Source: Bacteroidota bacterium
GTDB lineage: Bacteria > Bacteroidota > Bacteroidia > Chitinophagales > Chitinophagaceae
Length of the DNA stretch: 48,092 nucleotides
Assembly (NCBI GenBank): GCA_023433755.1
Contig: JAEYUA010000079.1
Location: 1 to 48,092, forward strand
Direction: 5' to 3'
In this document: positions 15,376 through 23,460 of the stretch, in pieces
Layout of the letters: each line of letters starts with the position of its first letter
How positions within the stretch are numbered: position 1 is the first letter of the stretch
Notes under the pieces: model-generated
What the model was told of the DNA's origin: nothing
Seen by the model: the letters and a program-made list of their open reading frames with translations, nothing else
Databases searched by the model: none
Made by a program: the position numbers and the translations under genes

Positions 15376-16377
15376 ATGACGGCGCACCAGCTCCAGCTAC
15401 GGCTGTTTCAGCATTTAAAGACCAGGATGGCACCTGGCGCATCCATGGTGGATGAACTGGCAGGTCTGCTGGATATCAGTACCGACAGTGCTTACCGTCG
15501 TATCAGGGGAGAAAAAGCACTTACCCTTGATGAAGTTTACAAAGTCTGCGTTCATTATAAACTATCGTTCGACAGCCTGCTGGACCTTCAGACAGATGCT
15601 TTTGTGTTCACCGGCAATTTTGTACAGGCAGAATCTTTCCGCTTTGATGAATACCTCAAGAATATTGTGGGACAGGTGAAATACATGAATGGTTTCAAAG
15701 AGCGCAAAATGTATTATTTGTGCAAGGACATTCCCATATTCCACCATTTTCATTTCAGGGAGATCGCTGCCTTCAAATATTATTTCTGGATGAAGAATAT
15801 CCTTCACCTGCCTGAATTCTCCCATAAAAAATTCAGCATGGATATTTATCCTGATGAATATTATGAACTCGGTAGGCTGTCGCTTCACTATTATAACCAT
15901 GTGGATTCGGTAGAGCTCTGGAACATTGAATCGGTGAACAGCACCCTCAGGCAAATAGAATTTTACCACGATTCCAACATCTTCGCCAGTGAAAAGGACA
16001 TTTACATGGTTTATGATGCCCTGGAAAAAATGATCAGCCACCTGGAGCAGCAGGCAACCCTGGGATATAAGTTCAATGCGGATGATCCTTCACGCAGCAG
16101 GCTTTCCGGGTACGAGATGTATTTCAACGAGATCGTGATCATGGAAAACAGCATATTGGTTCAACTGGATGGATCCAAGGCTGCCTTCCTTGTACATAAT
16201 GTGCTCAATTTTATGCTTTCGAGAGATGTAAGGTTCTGTGATAATATGTATAGTTATATCCAGAACCTGGTACGTAAATCTACCCTGATCAGTACCGTTA
16301 GTGAAAGGGAAAGAGCGCGGTTTTTCAAATACCTGCGCCAGAAAATCGCTGGTCGAAAGCAGTCGCTTCGTCCCTGA
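15376..16377 (+). CDS. HTH transcriptional regulator, tandem paralogue 2
   Basis: A protein of 333 residues, clearly a paralogue of the gene 15 bases upstream. The HTH is SMVDELAGLLDISTDSAYRR (about residues 23-42), followed by IRGEKALTLDEVYKVC. The C-terminal domain repeats the same landmarks: KDIPIFHHFHFREIAAFKYY, FWMKNIL, FSMDIYP and SVELWNIESVNSTLRQIEFY. The SDSAYRRIRGE core is identical in both proteins, while the C-terminal domains have drifted, which suggests that DNA recognition is shared and the sensed signal differs. The close spacing implies co-transcription. Confidence 0.7.
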   Translation: MTAHQLQLRLFQHLKTRMAPGASMVDELAGLLDISTDSAYRRIRGEKALTLDEVYKVCVHYKLSFDSLLDLQTDAFVFTGNFVQAESFRFDEYLKNIVGQVKYMNGFKERKMYYLCKDIPIFHHFHFREIAAFKYYFWMKNILHLPEFSHKKFSMDIYPDEYYELGRLSLHYYNHVDSVELWNIESVNSTLRQIEFYHDSNIFASEKDIYMVYDALEKMISHLEQQATLGYKFNADDPSRSRLSGYEMYFNEIVIMENSILVQLDGSKAAFLVHNVLNFMLSRDVRFCDNMYSYIQNLVRKSTLISTVSERERARFFKYLRQKIAGRKQSLRP

Positions 16378-16464
16378 ACCGGTCCATTTTCAGCCTGCAT
16401 AGCTTTATTTTCGCTAACCAGTTCTTTTGGCCTGTAATTTGAAAAAAGAATAAAAAAGATCTAC

Positions 16465-17172
16465 ATGAAGCGTTATCTCATTGCCCTGGCCTTTGTGGCT
16501 GGTTTTAGTTCCTGCGAAACTCTATCGAATTTACCTGTTGCAACTACTATCACTGAAAATGAGGCGGCAATGGGCATCCGTGAGGCGCTGGACCAGGGAG
16601 TGGGAAAAGGTATATCCTTCCTGGGTAGGGAAGATGGATTTTTCGGCAACCAGGCGTATAAATTATTATTGCCTGCCGAGGCCATAAAAATAGAAAATAC
16701 GCTGAGACAGTTAGGTATGGGATCCCTGGTAGACAGGGCCATTCTCCAGATCAACCGGGCAGCGGAAGACGCCGTGGTTTATGCCAAACCCATTTTCGCT
16801 GATGCCATCAGGGAGATCACCATCACAGACGCGATTAATATCCTCAAGGGACAGCAGGATGCTGCCACACAATATTTCAAGCAAAAAACAACCGACAAAC
16901 TCATCGCCGCTTTTGCACCTATCATTAAAAGCTCACTGGAAAAAACCAGTGCTACCAAATACTACGGCGACATGATCAAGACTTATAATGATTTTCCTAC
17001 CACGCTCAACAAACTCAATCCTGACCTTCCTTCATTTGTAGTTGGAAAAGCCGTTGAGGCCTTGTTTGACCAGGTCGCCAAAGAAGAAGTGAACATCCGC
17101 AATAATTTTTCCGCAAGGTCTACCGACCTTTTAAAAAGAGTTTTCGGCTGGGCCGCAAGGAACCCGGGTTAA
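16465..17172 (+). CDS. DUF4197 lipoprotein
   Basis: A protein of 235 residues. The signal ends in AGFSSCETL, with Cys about residue 17, a lipoprotein N-terminus. The mature part has the DUF4197 features: IREALDQGVGKGISFLGRED, GFFGNQAYKLLLPAEAIKIE, LRQLGMGSLVDRAILQINRA, ITDAINILKGQQDAATQYF and ARSTDLLKRVFGWAAR at the C-terminus. The family is widespread in Gram-negative bacteria and has no known biochemical role. It stands 31 bases before the PH-domain pair and may be co-transcribed. Confidence 0.88.
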   Translation: MKRYLIALAFVAGFSSCETLSNLPVATTITENEAAMGIREALDQGVGKGISFLGREDGFFGNQAYKLLLPAEAIKIENTLRQLGMGSLVDRAILQINRAAEDAVVYAKPIFADAIREITITDAINILKGQQDAATQYFKQKTTDKLIAAFAPIIKSSLEKTSATKYYGDMIKTYNDFPTTLNKLNPDLPSFVVGKAVEALFDQVAKEEVNIRNNFSARSTDLLKRVFGWAARNPG

Positions 17173-17203
17173 TCGTATGGCGGTCTTTGCCTACTTTTAA
17201 TCA

Positions 17204-17734
17204 ATGGATTTTACCAATGCGCCAGTTGACATGAATTCGATTCCGGCTGCCGGATCCCTGGAGTTGCAGGCGGTACATCCATCCTATAAAAAAGTTTTGG
17301 TGTTTGAGTGGCTGATTACCTCTTTGATCTTTGCCGTTATAGCTGCCATACTCATTTTCGCGTTATCAAAACTTACAGACAGCTATGGATGGATGATTGT
17401 GCTGGCGGCATGGCTTCTTATTACAGGTACTCACTATTTTTTCCTGCAAAAAAATTTCACGGTGCTTGCCTTTGCCGTCAGGGAAAGGGACGTGATCACC
17501 CGCAAAGGATGGTTCACCCGCTCGGTCAAGATCTGTCCTTCCAACAGGATCCAGAATTGCAGCGTGCAGAGCGGACCCCTGGAAAGAAAATACGGTCTGG
17601 CCTCCCTGGTCATTTATACCGCGGGAGTGGAGGGCGCTGATATGCGCATACCCGGACTTCTGCAGGAGGAAGCTGACAACCTCCGTTACTTTATCCTGGG
17701 TAAAATACACAAGGAGCAGGATGAAAACATTTGA
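17204..17734 (+). CDS. PH-domain membrane protein (YdbS-like)
   Basis: A protein of 176 residues with two hydrophobic segments near residues 30-55 and 62-85, followed by a bPH_2 (DUF304) domain: RDVITRKGWFTRSVKICPSN, RIQNCSVQSGPLERKYGLAS and LVIYTAGVEG. This matches the short member of the YdbS/YdbT pair known from Bacillus. The last 14 bases overlap the long partner. In Bacillus the pair is linked to resistance to some antimicrobial peptides; that role here is inference. Confidence 0.85.
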   Translation: MDFTNAPVDMNSIPAAGSLELQAVHPSYKKVLVFEWLITSLIFAVIAAILIFALSKLTDSYGWMIVLAAWLLITGTHYFFLQKNFTVLAFAVRERDVITRKGWFTRSVKICPSNRIQNCSVQSGPLERKYGLASLVIYTAGVEGADMRIPGLLQEEADNLRYFILGKIHKEQDENI

Positions 17735-19178
17735 CTGGAGCCAGCCGCAGCGCCAGCCTTTCGCGGGCCTGGCCATTGTTTTCATCAACACGCTTTGGCA
17801 GGTGATCAAAGCAGTGTGGCCATTTCTATTGCTCATGCTTTTCGGTAACAGGGAAAATGGCATCAACCGTTATGAAATGATAGGCCTGTTCTTCCTGGGG
17901 TTCACCATCCTGAGCGCGGTATTGAATTTCATTTTTTTCAGGTTTTATATTGAGGATGACAAACTGGTGATCAAAAAAGGATGGTTCAAAAAAGAAACCA
18001 AGGTCATTCCATTGAACAGGATACAGACAGCCAACATTGAGCAGGGACCATTGCACCAGTTGCTCAACGTGGTAAAACTTTCCATAGACACAGCAGGATC
18101 ACAAAAAGCTGAAGCCAGCATTGATGCCATTCACCTGGGAATGGCAGAAGAACTTCAAAAGACATTACTGGCCGCAAGGGAAACCACAAAGGATACGGAA
18201 ATTTCTCCCCAGGAGATGCTACCCCTATTGCGACTCGGCACCAAAGACCTGTTGAAACTTAGCCTGTCGGCCAACCATGTTGAAACCTTCTTTATCCTGT
18301 TCTCATTTGGAGTTGGGTTGTATGATAATCTCAAGAACATAGATGATAACCTGTTCTCAAAGCTGAAAGACCTGCTGCCGGGTTTCGAGATCTTTCCCAT
18401 TCTTGCGCTTATTATTTTTGTTTTACTGGTAACAGTAACGGTTTCCACTATCCGCATATTCTTCGGGTTTTATGATCTGCGGGTGCTGAGGACGCCGAAA
18501 GGCTTCCAGATCCGGTCTGGGCTAACCAATATCAAAAACCGCATTATCAGTCTTCCGAAGATCCAGTACATTTCATGGAACAGTAACTGGATCAGAAAAA
18601 AAATGGGATTATGGATGCTGGAATACCATGTGGCCGGTGGTGACCAGTTGAAGAATAAACTAAAGGTGCAGGTACCGGTTACCCGGCAGGAATACATACC
18701 CGTGCTGACAGAAGGCTATCACCTGCTTCCTGATGTTTCCGGGCTAACTTACCTCGCGATGCACCGTTCTTTTGTCTGGAGAAGGATACTGGTGCTTGCT
18801 GTTTTTCCATTATTGATTCTGATACCATTAGCCTGGTGGTTCTGGGAGGAAATGGCTCTATGGCTGCTGCTCTACCTGTTTATCATTGCTATTGTAAGCT
18901 GGTGCCAGCAGAAAAAATTCAGGCTTTGGGCCATGGATGATTTGCTGGTGATCCGCAAGGGCATATTAGGAGAGAAGTTTATTATTTTAAAATGGCATAA
19001 GCTTCAGTCTATAAAACTCAGCCAGTCGCCTTACCAGCGAAACCATGGTCTTGCCAACCTGGTAATTTATACTGCAGGGGGACAGGTGCCTTTATATTTT
19101 TTGCCGCTAGGTGAGGCTGAACAATTGAGGGATTTTATTGTTTACAAAACAGAATCTTCATTGCAGTCATGGAACTGA
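17721..19178 (+). CDS. PH-domain membrane protein (YdbT-like)
   Basis: A protein of 485 residues with three bPH_2 domains and pairs of membrane helices between them. Domain 1 has DDKLVIKKGWFKKETKVIPL; domain 2 has YDLRVLRTPKGFQIRSGLTN and ISLPKIQYISWNSNWIRKKM; domain 3 has DDLLVIRKGILGEKFIILKW with IKLSQSPYQRNHGLANLVIY and TAGGQVPLYF. The repeated KxGWF and NLVIYTAGG words tie it to the upstream protein. It overlaps that gene by 14 bases and ends the operon. The pair probably forms a membrane complex. Confidence 0.85.
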   Translation: MKTFDWSQPQRQPFAGLAIVFINTLWQVIKAVWPFLLLMLFGNRENGINRYEMIGLFFLGFTILSAVLNFIFFRFYIEDDKLVIKKGWFKKETKVIPLNRIQTANIEQGPLHQLLNVVKLSIDTAGSQKAEASIDAIHLGMAEELQKTLLAARETTKDTEISPQEMLPLLRLGTKDLLKLSLSANHVETFFILFSFGVGLYDNLKNIDDNLFSKLKDLLPGFEIFPILALIIFVLLVTVTVSTIRIFFGFYDLRVLRTPKGFQIRSGLTNIKNRIISLPKIQYISWNSNWIRKKMGLWMLEYHVAGGDQLKNKLKVQVPVTRQEYIPVLTEGYHLLPDVSGLTYLAMHRSFVWRRILVLAVFPLLILIPLAWWFWEEMALWLLLYLFIIAIVSWCQQKKFRLWAMDDLLVIRKGILGEKFIILKWHKLQSIKLSQSPYQRNHGLANLVIYTAGGQVPLYFLPLGEAEQLRDFIVYKTESSLQSWN

Positions 19179-19351
19179 CGAAAAATTATTACTAAAGGCG
19201 ATGTATTGCAAGTGTTTGGAACTTATTCATCATCCCCATTTTGAAAAAAACGATATTACGTGTATTTGTTATCGAATCGTTTTATCGTCCGTCCACAAAA
19301 TATTTTGATCCTTACTTTGTCTATTGTGAATGTCACTTAAGTTAACCTCTC

Positions 19352-19801
19352 CTAAGTTGTTAATTTGCCTACCTGGTAAAAGTCGAAACCCAACTTTATT
19401 GTATTTTCAGAAGTCGCGGCCCTGAAATGTGCCTGGAAGCTATAGTGCCCTTTAGGTGCAATTTTCTCTAATCGTGAAAAGCTGGCGTTACACATCCTTA
19501 AAGATGCCAGGATGAATTTTGTTGTGTCATAACGTAATGAGTACTGTTCGCCATCACATGTTGAAGTCAGGAAATCCACTGTATCAGCATTATCATTAAT
19601 TAATGAAGCCTTTATTTCAATTGTTTTCCTAAAACTGTCTGTTTGCCTGGCTGTAAAGTCAAACCTTATTTTGTCTTTTTCTATAATTTCTGCCTTTTTG
19701 GATTTGATTTCGTTTGTTTCCATTGGCGAAGTCTGCCTACCTATGGTGCAAGAAAGAACCAAGACAAGAATAAGGGAATAAGAAATCAAATTTATCCTCA
19801 T
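19352..19801 (-). CDS. Putative lipoprotein of unknown function
   Basis: A protein of 149 residues with a lipoprotein signal (MRINLISYSLILVLVLSC, Cys at residue 18). The mature domain KIRFDFTARQTDSFRKTIEI, ASLINDNADTVDFLTSTCDG and YSFQAHFRAATSENTIKLGF looks like a single beta-sandwich. The reading frame is AT-richer than the flanking operons. No family is recognised. It lies in the AT-rich islet with the 19958 gene, both on the minus strand. Confidence 0.6.
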   Translation of the reverse strand: MRINLISYSLILVLVLSCTIGRQTSPMETNEIKSKKAEIIEKDKIRFDFTARQTDSFRKTIEIKASLINDNADTVDFLTSTCDGEQYSLRYDTTKFILASLRMCNASFSRLEKIAPKGHYSFQAHFRAATSENTIKLGFDFYQVGKLTT

Positions 19802-19957
19802 AGAATGGGTTTACAATTACACAAAACGTTCAGGGCTTTTTGTTCGTGTGTGCATTTTTTGGACGTTAGTTTAACTAATTTACAAAGCCAATTAGAATTA
19901 CAAATGTTCAGCATTTCATGTCTGCCCACATTAGGCAATGCCAGTGTTAGTAGCCGT

Positions 19958-20545
19958 TCATCGGTCTTGGAAATTGTGATGAATGAATACTGATTTCAGC
20001 TCGCTAGTTTGTCTGTCGAACGAGAGTCTTATAATGTTTTTTAGGCACATAATATCACCACCAAGCAAAGTGGAATACGAACTCAATGAAGCTGTGCTTG
20101 TTGTTACCCTACAATTTTTAAGTTGCTGCAATTGGTCAAGTGTCCGCTTGTCATTAAGGTAGTTATCGGCAATATATAATTCTCCTGCAAAGGGTTTAGT
20201 CAATTCGCTTTGCCTGTCTTCTTTTGCATCTGTGTCCCGATAAAGTTTGATACCAACAGAAAGTTTTGTTGTGTCATAGTCATACCTGCGAAAGAAGAGT
20301 CCGAGAGTATAGTAAAAATCAGTCCTCAGTACAAGTTTTTTGCCTGTTGCAGGATTTATTCTGTCTTTGTCCTTAGATGTTTTGGTCTTGCCTTTTGTGT
20401 TCAGCAGGCTGTCTATTACGGATTTGCTTGTTTGTGCGTCAACAAAAAAGCTGTTTACAAAAAGGCTGTCGTGCCGATACTCAATTATTTGTCCGACTGA
20501 AACGAAATAAAAGGAAAGTAATAGAGTTGTGATGGCTGCTCGCAT
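19958..20545 (-). CDS. Exported protein of unknown function
   Basis: A protein of 195 residues with a signal peptide (about residues 1-18, MRAAITTLLLSFYFVSVG). The mature part is polar with runs such as KGKTKTSKDKDR and a C-terminal pattern DLLGGDIMCLKN-like (STLLGGDIMCLKNIIRLSF). I do not recognise a domain. It sits in the AT-rich islet, 156 bases from the other orphan lipoprotein. It may belong to a lineage-restricted exported family. Confidence 0.5.
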   Translation of the reverse strand: MRAAITTLLLSFYFVSVGQIIEYRHDSLFVNSFFVDAQTSKSVIDSLLNTKGKTKTSKDKDRINPATGKKLVLRTDFYYTLGLFFRRYDYDTTKLSVGIKLYRDTDAKEDRQSELTKPFAGELYIADNYLNDKRTLDQLQQLKNCRVTTSTASLSSYSTLLGGDIMCLKNIIRLSFDRQTSELKSVFIHHNFQDR

Positions 20546-20569
20546 AGCTTTTTCTGAATGTCTACTAAC

Positions 20570-21457
20570 TTAAGTATTTTCCGAAGCAAGCAATACCTGC
20601 CATGCATCATCCACCCTGTTCTCATCAAGCAGTCTTGCCGCGTAACCATGCACTTCTTTTTCCATTTCCTGGGGGTTAATGGAATAATACTGGAAAATGT
20701 TTTTAAGATGAGGATCGTCGAATGAAGGCTGCACCACGGGCAGTTCGTGCACATTGGCAAGCTGGCCCAGGTGATTACCGGTAAGTATCCTGCTGTTACG
20801 GATACTTTCCGGCAGCACATCAATGCCGATACCCAGTTTCACATTGGGTTTGGGCACCTGGAAGAGGTTGTGTTCATTTACCCTGCAGTACCAGTCGCCA
20901 CCCAGCCTGGCCACCAGTTCAATTTTACGCTGGTCGATCTTTTTATTTTCATCAAGAAGTGCATCATTGATATGCATTATCAGTACCTCGCAGATCACCA
21001 GTTGCCCGGCACCACCTTCCTCTCCTAACGATTTTACTTCCATCACTTTGCATTCCAGTTTCACCTGGCTTTCCTTTACCATTGGAGGTTTTACCATACT
21101 TGCTGTTTCCTTGGAGAAGCCTGCCTTGATAAATTCATCTGTGCCCTTGGGATATTCGCAGCTTGCCAGTGAGGCCTGCTGCACCATGTCGTACGTGAGT
21201 ATATTGATCACTACTTCAGGAACTTCCAGTACATGTTGCAGGGTATGTTTGGTAGTATTGTCTCTTACCCTGCGGGCAGGAGAAAAGATCACAACCGGAG
21301 GATTGGAAGAAAACATGTTGAAGAAACTGAAGGGGCTCAGGTTCACCTGGCCATCCTTGCCGATGGTGGAAGCAAAGCAGATAGGTCGCGGGGCAATAAC
21401 ATGCTGCAGGTAATATTGCCGTTCAACGGTGGTCAGTGATTTCAGGTCCAATACCAT
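20570..21457 (-). CDS. Flavin reductase family protein (FMN-binding split barrel)
   Basis: A protein of 295 residues. The N-terminal 190 residues match the flavin-reductase-like split barrel: YYLQHVIAPRPICFASTIG, NLSPFSFFNMFSSNPPVVIF and DFIKAG-like EFIKAGFSKETASMVKPPMV. It binds FMN and probably reduces it with NAD(P)H for a partner oxygenase, or acts on a small substrate. The C-terminal 95 residues form an extension (GIGIDVLPESI...) that is common in Bacteroidota relatives. I chose ATG at 21457; the longer frame needs a TTG start. No oxygenase gene is nearby. Confidence 0.85.
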   Translation of the reverse strand: MVLDLKSLTTVERQYYLQHVIAPRPICFASTIGKDGQVNLSPFSFFNMFSSNPPVVIFSPARRVRDNTTKHTLQHVLEVPEVVINILTYDMVQQASLASCEYPKGTDEFIKAGFSKETASMVKPPMVKESQVKLECKVMEVKSLGEEGGAGQLVICEVLIMHINDALLDENKKIDQRKIELVARLGGDWYCRVNEHNLFQVPKPNVKLGIGIDVLPESIRNSRILTGNHLGQLANVHELPVVQPSFDDPHLKNIFQYYSINPQEMEKEVHGYAARLLDENRVDDAWQVLLASENT

Positions 21458-21613
21458 AGCTGCAAATTGCAAAAAACAATCGATAATAAGCCGCGCTGCC
21501 TTTTATACACCTGGTTGGCCGTTAAAGGTGAAAATGTCTTTTCCATTGAATAATAAGGTATGGCGGCGGTTTGAAGATCAAATAAAGTGAGGGTGAGTTA
21601 TGGGTATTCTTTT

Positions 21614-21649
21614 ACCGCAGAGAAAAGGAGAAAAGGAGGTGACGCAGAG
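21614..21649 (+). repeat. Left end of the GxxExxY element (R1 repeat)
   Basis: The 26 bases 21614-21639, beginning ACCGCAGAGAAAAGGAG, are the exact reverse complement of 22117-22142. A CGCAGAG heptamer follows after three bases (21643-21649). The 258-bp gap 21458-21715 otherwise shows only AT-rich sequence. Confidence 0.85.
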
Positions 21650-21715
21650 AATTTCCCCAGATATTCATGGGAAAAATCTCATGGATAGAAATTTATCCTG
21701 GATGAGATTTATTGA

Positions 21716-22102
21716 ATGCATCAATCTGAATTAAATAAAATCGGGGGAATTATTCTTGATGCATCTATAACAGTTCATAGAGAGTTGGGGCCGGGCTTAC
21801 TTGAATCAGCATATGAATATGCATTGATGCATGAATTAACCTTGAGAAATCTGCAAGTCAGAAAACATATTCCAGTTGAGGTAATTTATAAAGGATGTAA
21901 TCTATCCAAATGCTACGAAATTGATTTATTGGTAGAAAACCAGGTAATCGTTGAGATTAAATCAGTCCTTGACATGAATCCTGTGTTTATTGCCCAGCTA
22001 TTGACTTATTTGAAATTGTCCCAACTTAAATTAGGGTATCTGATCAACTTCAATGTCCCTATTTTAAAAGAAGGATTCAAGCGGATCGTATACAATTTTT
22101 AA
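21716..22102 (+). CDS. GxxExxY protein (PDDEXK nuclease family)
   Basis: A small protein of 128 residues. The name-giving motif is in LGPGLLESAYEYALMHEL (G-x-x-E-x-x-Y, about residues 26-32). The catalytic core is YEIDLLVENQVIVEIKSV (about 67-84), with the D and ExK of a PD-(D/E)xK nuclease. Family members have a sporadic distribution, and a direct activity is not established. The gene lies inside perfect inverted repeats, and its codons are AT-rich compared with the neighbours. Confidence 0.9.
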   Translation: MHQSELNKIGGIILDASITVHRELGPGLLESAYEYALMHELTLRNLQVRKHIPVEVIYKGCNLSKCYEIDLLVENQVIVEIKSVLDMNPVFIAQLLTYLKLSQLKLGYLINFNVPILKEGFKRIVYNF

Positions 22103-22107
22103 ATCCC

Positions 22108-22142
22108 CTCTGCGCCCCTCCTTTTCTCCTTTTCTCTGCGGT
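22108..22142 (-). repeat. Right end of the GxxExxY element (R1 repeat)
   Basis: CTCTGCG (22108-22114), two bases, then 26 bases to 22142 that are the exact reverse complement of 21614-21639. It starts 6 bases after the GxxExxY stop codon and could also act as a hairpin with the left arm. Confidence 0.85.
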
Positions 22143-22159
22143 GAAAAAACCTCTATCTA

Positions 22160-23167
22160 TTAAACCTTCTTCATTTTAAGAATACTCCACTCAGTTTCTT
22201 CCTCAACAATCGTATTCTCCAGCACCCCCAGCCCGTCAATCTCCATTTCCACTACATCACCCTGCTGCAGCCACTGTTCCTGGTAGTCAGGATTATTCAA
22301 TTTGCCGGTGCCATTCAGTTCCAGGAAACAGCCCGTGCCCACAGTACCACTCCCGATGATATCACCAGGATAAAGATCCACACCATAAGAAGCCCTTTCA
22401 ATCAGTTCCGCGAAGGTCCAGTCCATATCACCTAAATTACCAGCACTCACCTGCACTCCATTCACTCGGCAAACCATATTCAGGTTCCAGTTTTTACCTG
22501 TATGACCTTCTTTGGCAGCGATCTCAAATTCCTCCAGTTCATCGAGTGTCACCAGCCATGGACCCAGCGTGGTAGCGAAATCTTTTCCTTTAGCCGGACC
22601 CAGGTTCAACAGCATTTCTTCCATTTGCAGTCTTCTTGCACTCAGGTCATTCATGATCATCAGTCCGCCGATGTATTCATCAGCTTCTTCGGCCTTGATA
22701 TTTCTTCCATGCTTGCAGATCACGATGGCGGCTTCCAGTTCAAAATCCAGTTTTTCAAAATGGTCCGGCATACAGGTAACTGGGCCAGGACCCATGATAC
22801 TATGGTGATTGGTAAAATAAAATATCGGATACTGGTCAAACTCCGGTATCATATCCACCTTGCGGTTGCGCCTGGCTGCTGCCACATGCTGGCGGAAGGC
22901 ATAACCATCGCGGCAGGAGGTGGGAAAGGGAACGGGTGAAAGCAGTTGCACTGAATCAAGAGGAATCCCTTTCGATTGGGAAATATTTCCTTCTTCAATC
23001 ATTACCAGTCCGCCCTGGGCTTGTGAAATGGATTCTTCCCAGTAATTTAAAAACATGCTCATGGTATTGGGAAGGTCGGGATGGAGGTGTTCCATTTTAT
23101 ATAAAAATCCATCAACCAGTACGGCTAATTGATCATGTCCTTCATTGAGATAAGAAACCAGTTTCAT
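22160..23167 (-). CDS. Fumarylacetoacetate hydrolase family protein
   Basis: A protein of 335 residues, with the FAH fold. DFELEAAIVICKHGRNIKAE (about residues 140-159) carries the metal-binding Glu residues; the IGGLMIMNDLSARRLQMEE segment and GDIIGSGTVGTGCFLEL are the other conserved blocks. Relatives hydrolyse fumarylacetoacetate (tyrosine breakdown) or decarboxylate and isomerise related beta-diketo acids. Without an adjacent homogentisate or other catabolic gene, the substrate is open. Its start is 15 bases downstream of a -7 element. Confidence 0.88.
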   Translation of the reverse strand: MKLVSYLNEGHDQLAVLVDGFLYKMEHLHPDLPNTMSMFLNYWEESISQAQGGLVMIEEGNISQSKGIPLDSVQLLSPVPFPTSCRDGYAFRQHVAAARRNRKVDMIPEFDQYPIFYFTNHHSIMGPGPVTCMPDHFEKLDFELEAAIVICKHGRNIKAEEADEYIGGLMIMNDLSARRLQMEEMLLNLGPAKGKDFATTLGPWLVTLDELEEFEIAAKEGHTGKNWNLNMVCRVNGVQVSAGNLGDMDWTFAELIERASYGVDLYPGDIIGSGTVGTGCFLELNGTGKLNNPDYQEQWLQQGDVVEMEIDGLGVLENTIVEEETEWSILKMKKV

Positions 23168-23181
23168 ATTGAGAGTTTGCG

Positions 23182-23189
23182 CAAAAATA
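23182..23189 (-). promoter_or_regulatory. -7 promoter element of the FAH gene
   Basis: The minus strand reads TATTTTTG, a perfect TAnnTTTG match, 14 bases before the ATG. No clear TTTG -33 box is visible. Confidence 0.45.
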
Positions 23190-23268
23190 GAAGTCTGAAC
23201 CTTGATTTATGGGATTTTTAGATTTATTTGATTTTAAATCTTTGTGTGTTTAGCGATTAATATTTTTT

Positions 23269-23425
23269 AGCCGTTACGGCGGGAAGGACTGTAAGTAATG
23301 GTTGGAAAAATGAAAGAATCTTATTTACTCTGAATTTATAATGAATTCCTGTTCTTTGACTAACTACTTACCGGTCTCTGGTAGCTGTAGCTTTAGCGAA
23401 GGCTACCTTCCCGCCTTCCCGGCTA
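23269..23425. repeat. Dispersed inverted-end repeat, family R2, copy b
   Basis: The left end is AGCCGTTACGGCGGGAAGG and the right end CCTTCCCGCCTTCCCGGCT. Before the right end is an inner hairpin, GGTAGC...GCTACC (23380-23407), whose loop contains TTTAGCG. It fills most of the 293-bp gap between the FAH and GH9 genes. Confidence 0.65.
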
Positions 23426-23460
23426 TGCCTTTTCTGTCTCAATAATCGTAAATTCATGGC

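Larger units (their letters stand above)
21614..22142 (+). mobile_element. Candidate mobile element: GxxExxY gene between inverted repeats
   Basis: A 529-bp unit in which one 128-residue PDDEXK nuclease gene is flanked by 26-bp perfect inverted repeats plus a CGCAGAG heptamer on each side. Solo copies of the end sequence are found elsewhere (6258-6294, with diverged ones at 3242 and 10901-11037). The arrangement resembles a nuclease-driven repeat family, by analogy with REP/RAYT units. I see no target-site duplication and no transposase domain, so 'mobile' is inference. Confidence 0.5.

Noticed and set aside
19802..19957. Integron attC-like site between the two orphan genes (GTTAG words, GGCAATGCC)
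   Set aside because: No consistent R and L boxes, no integrase gene, and GTTAG words are not in the required inverted arrangement.
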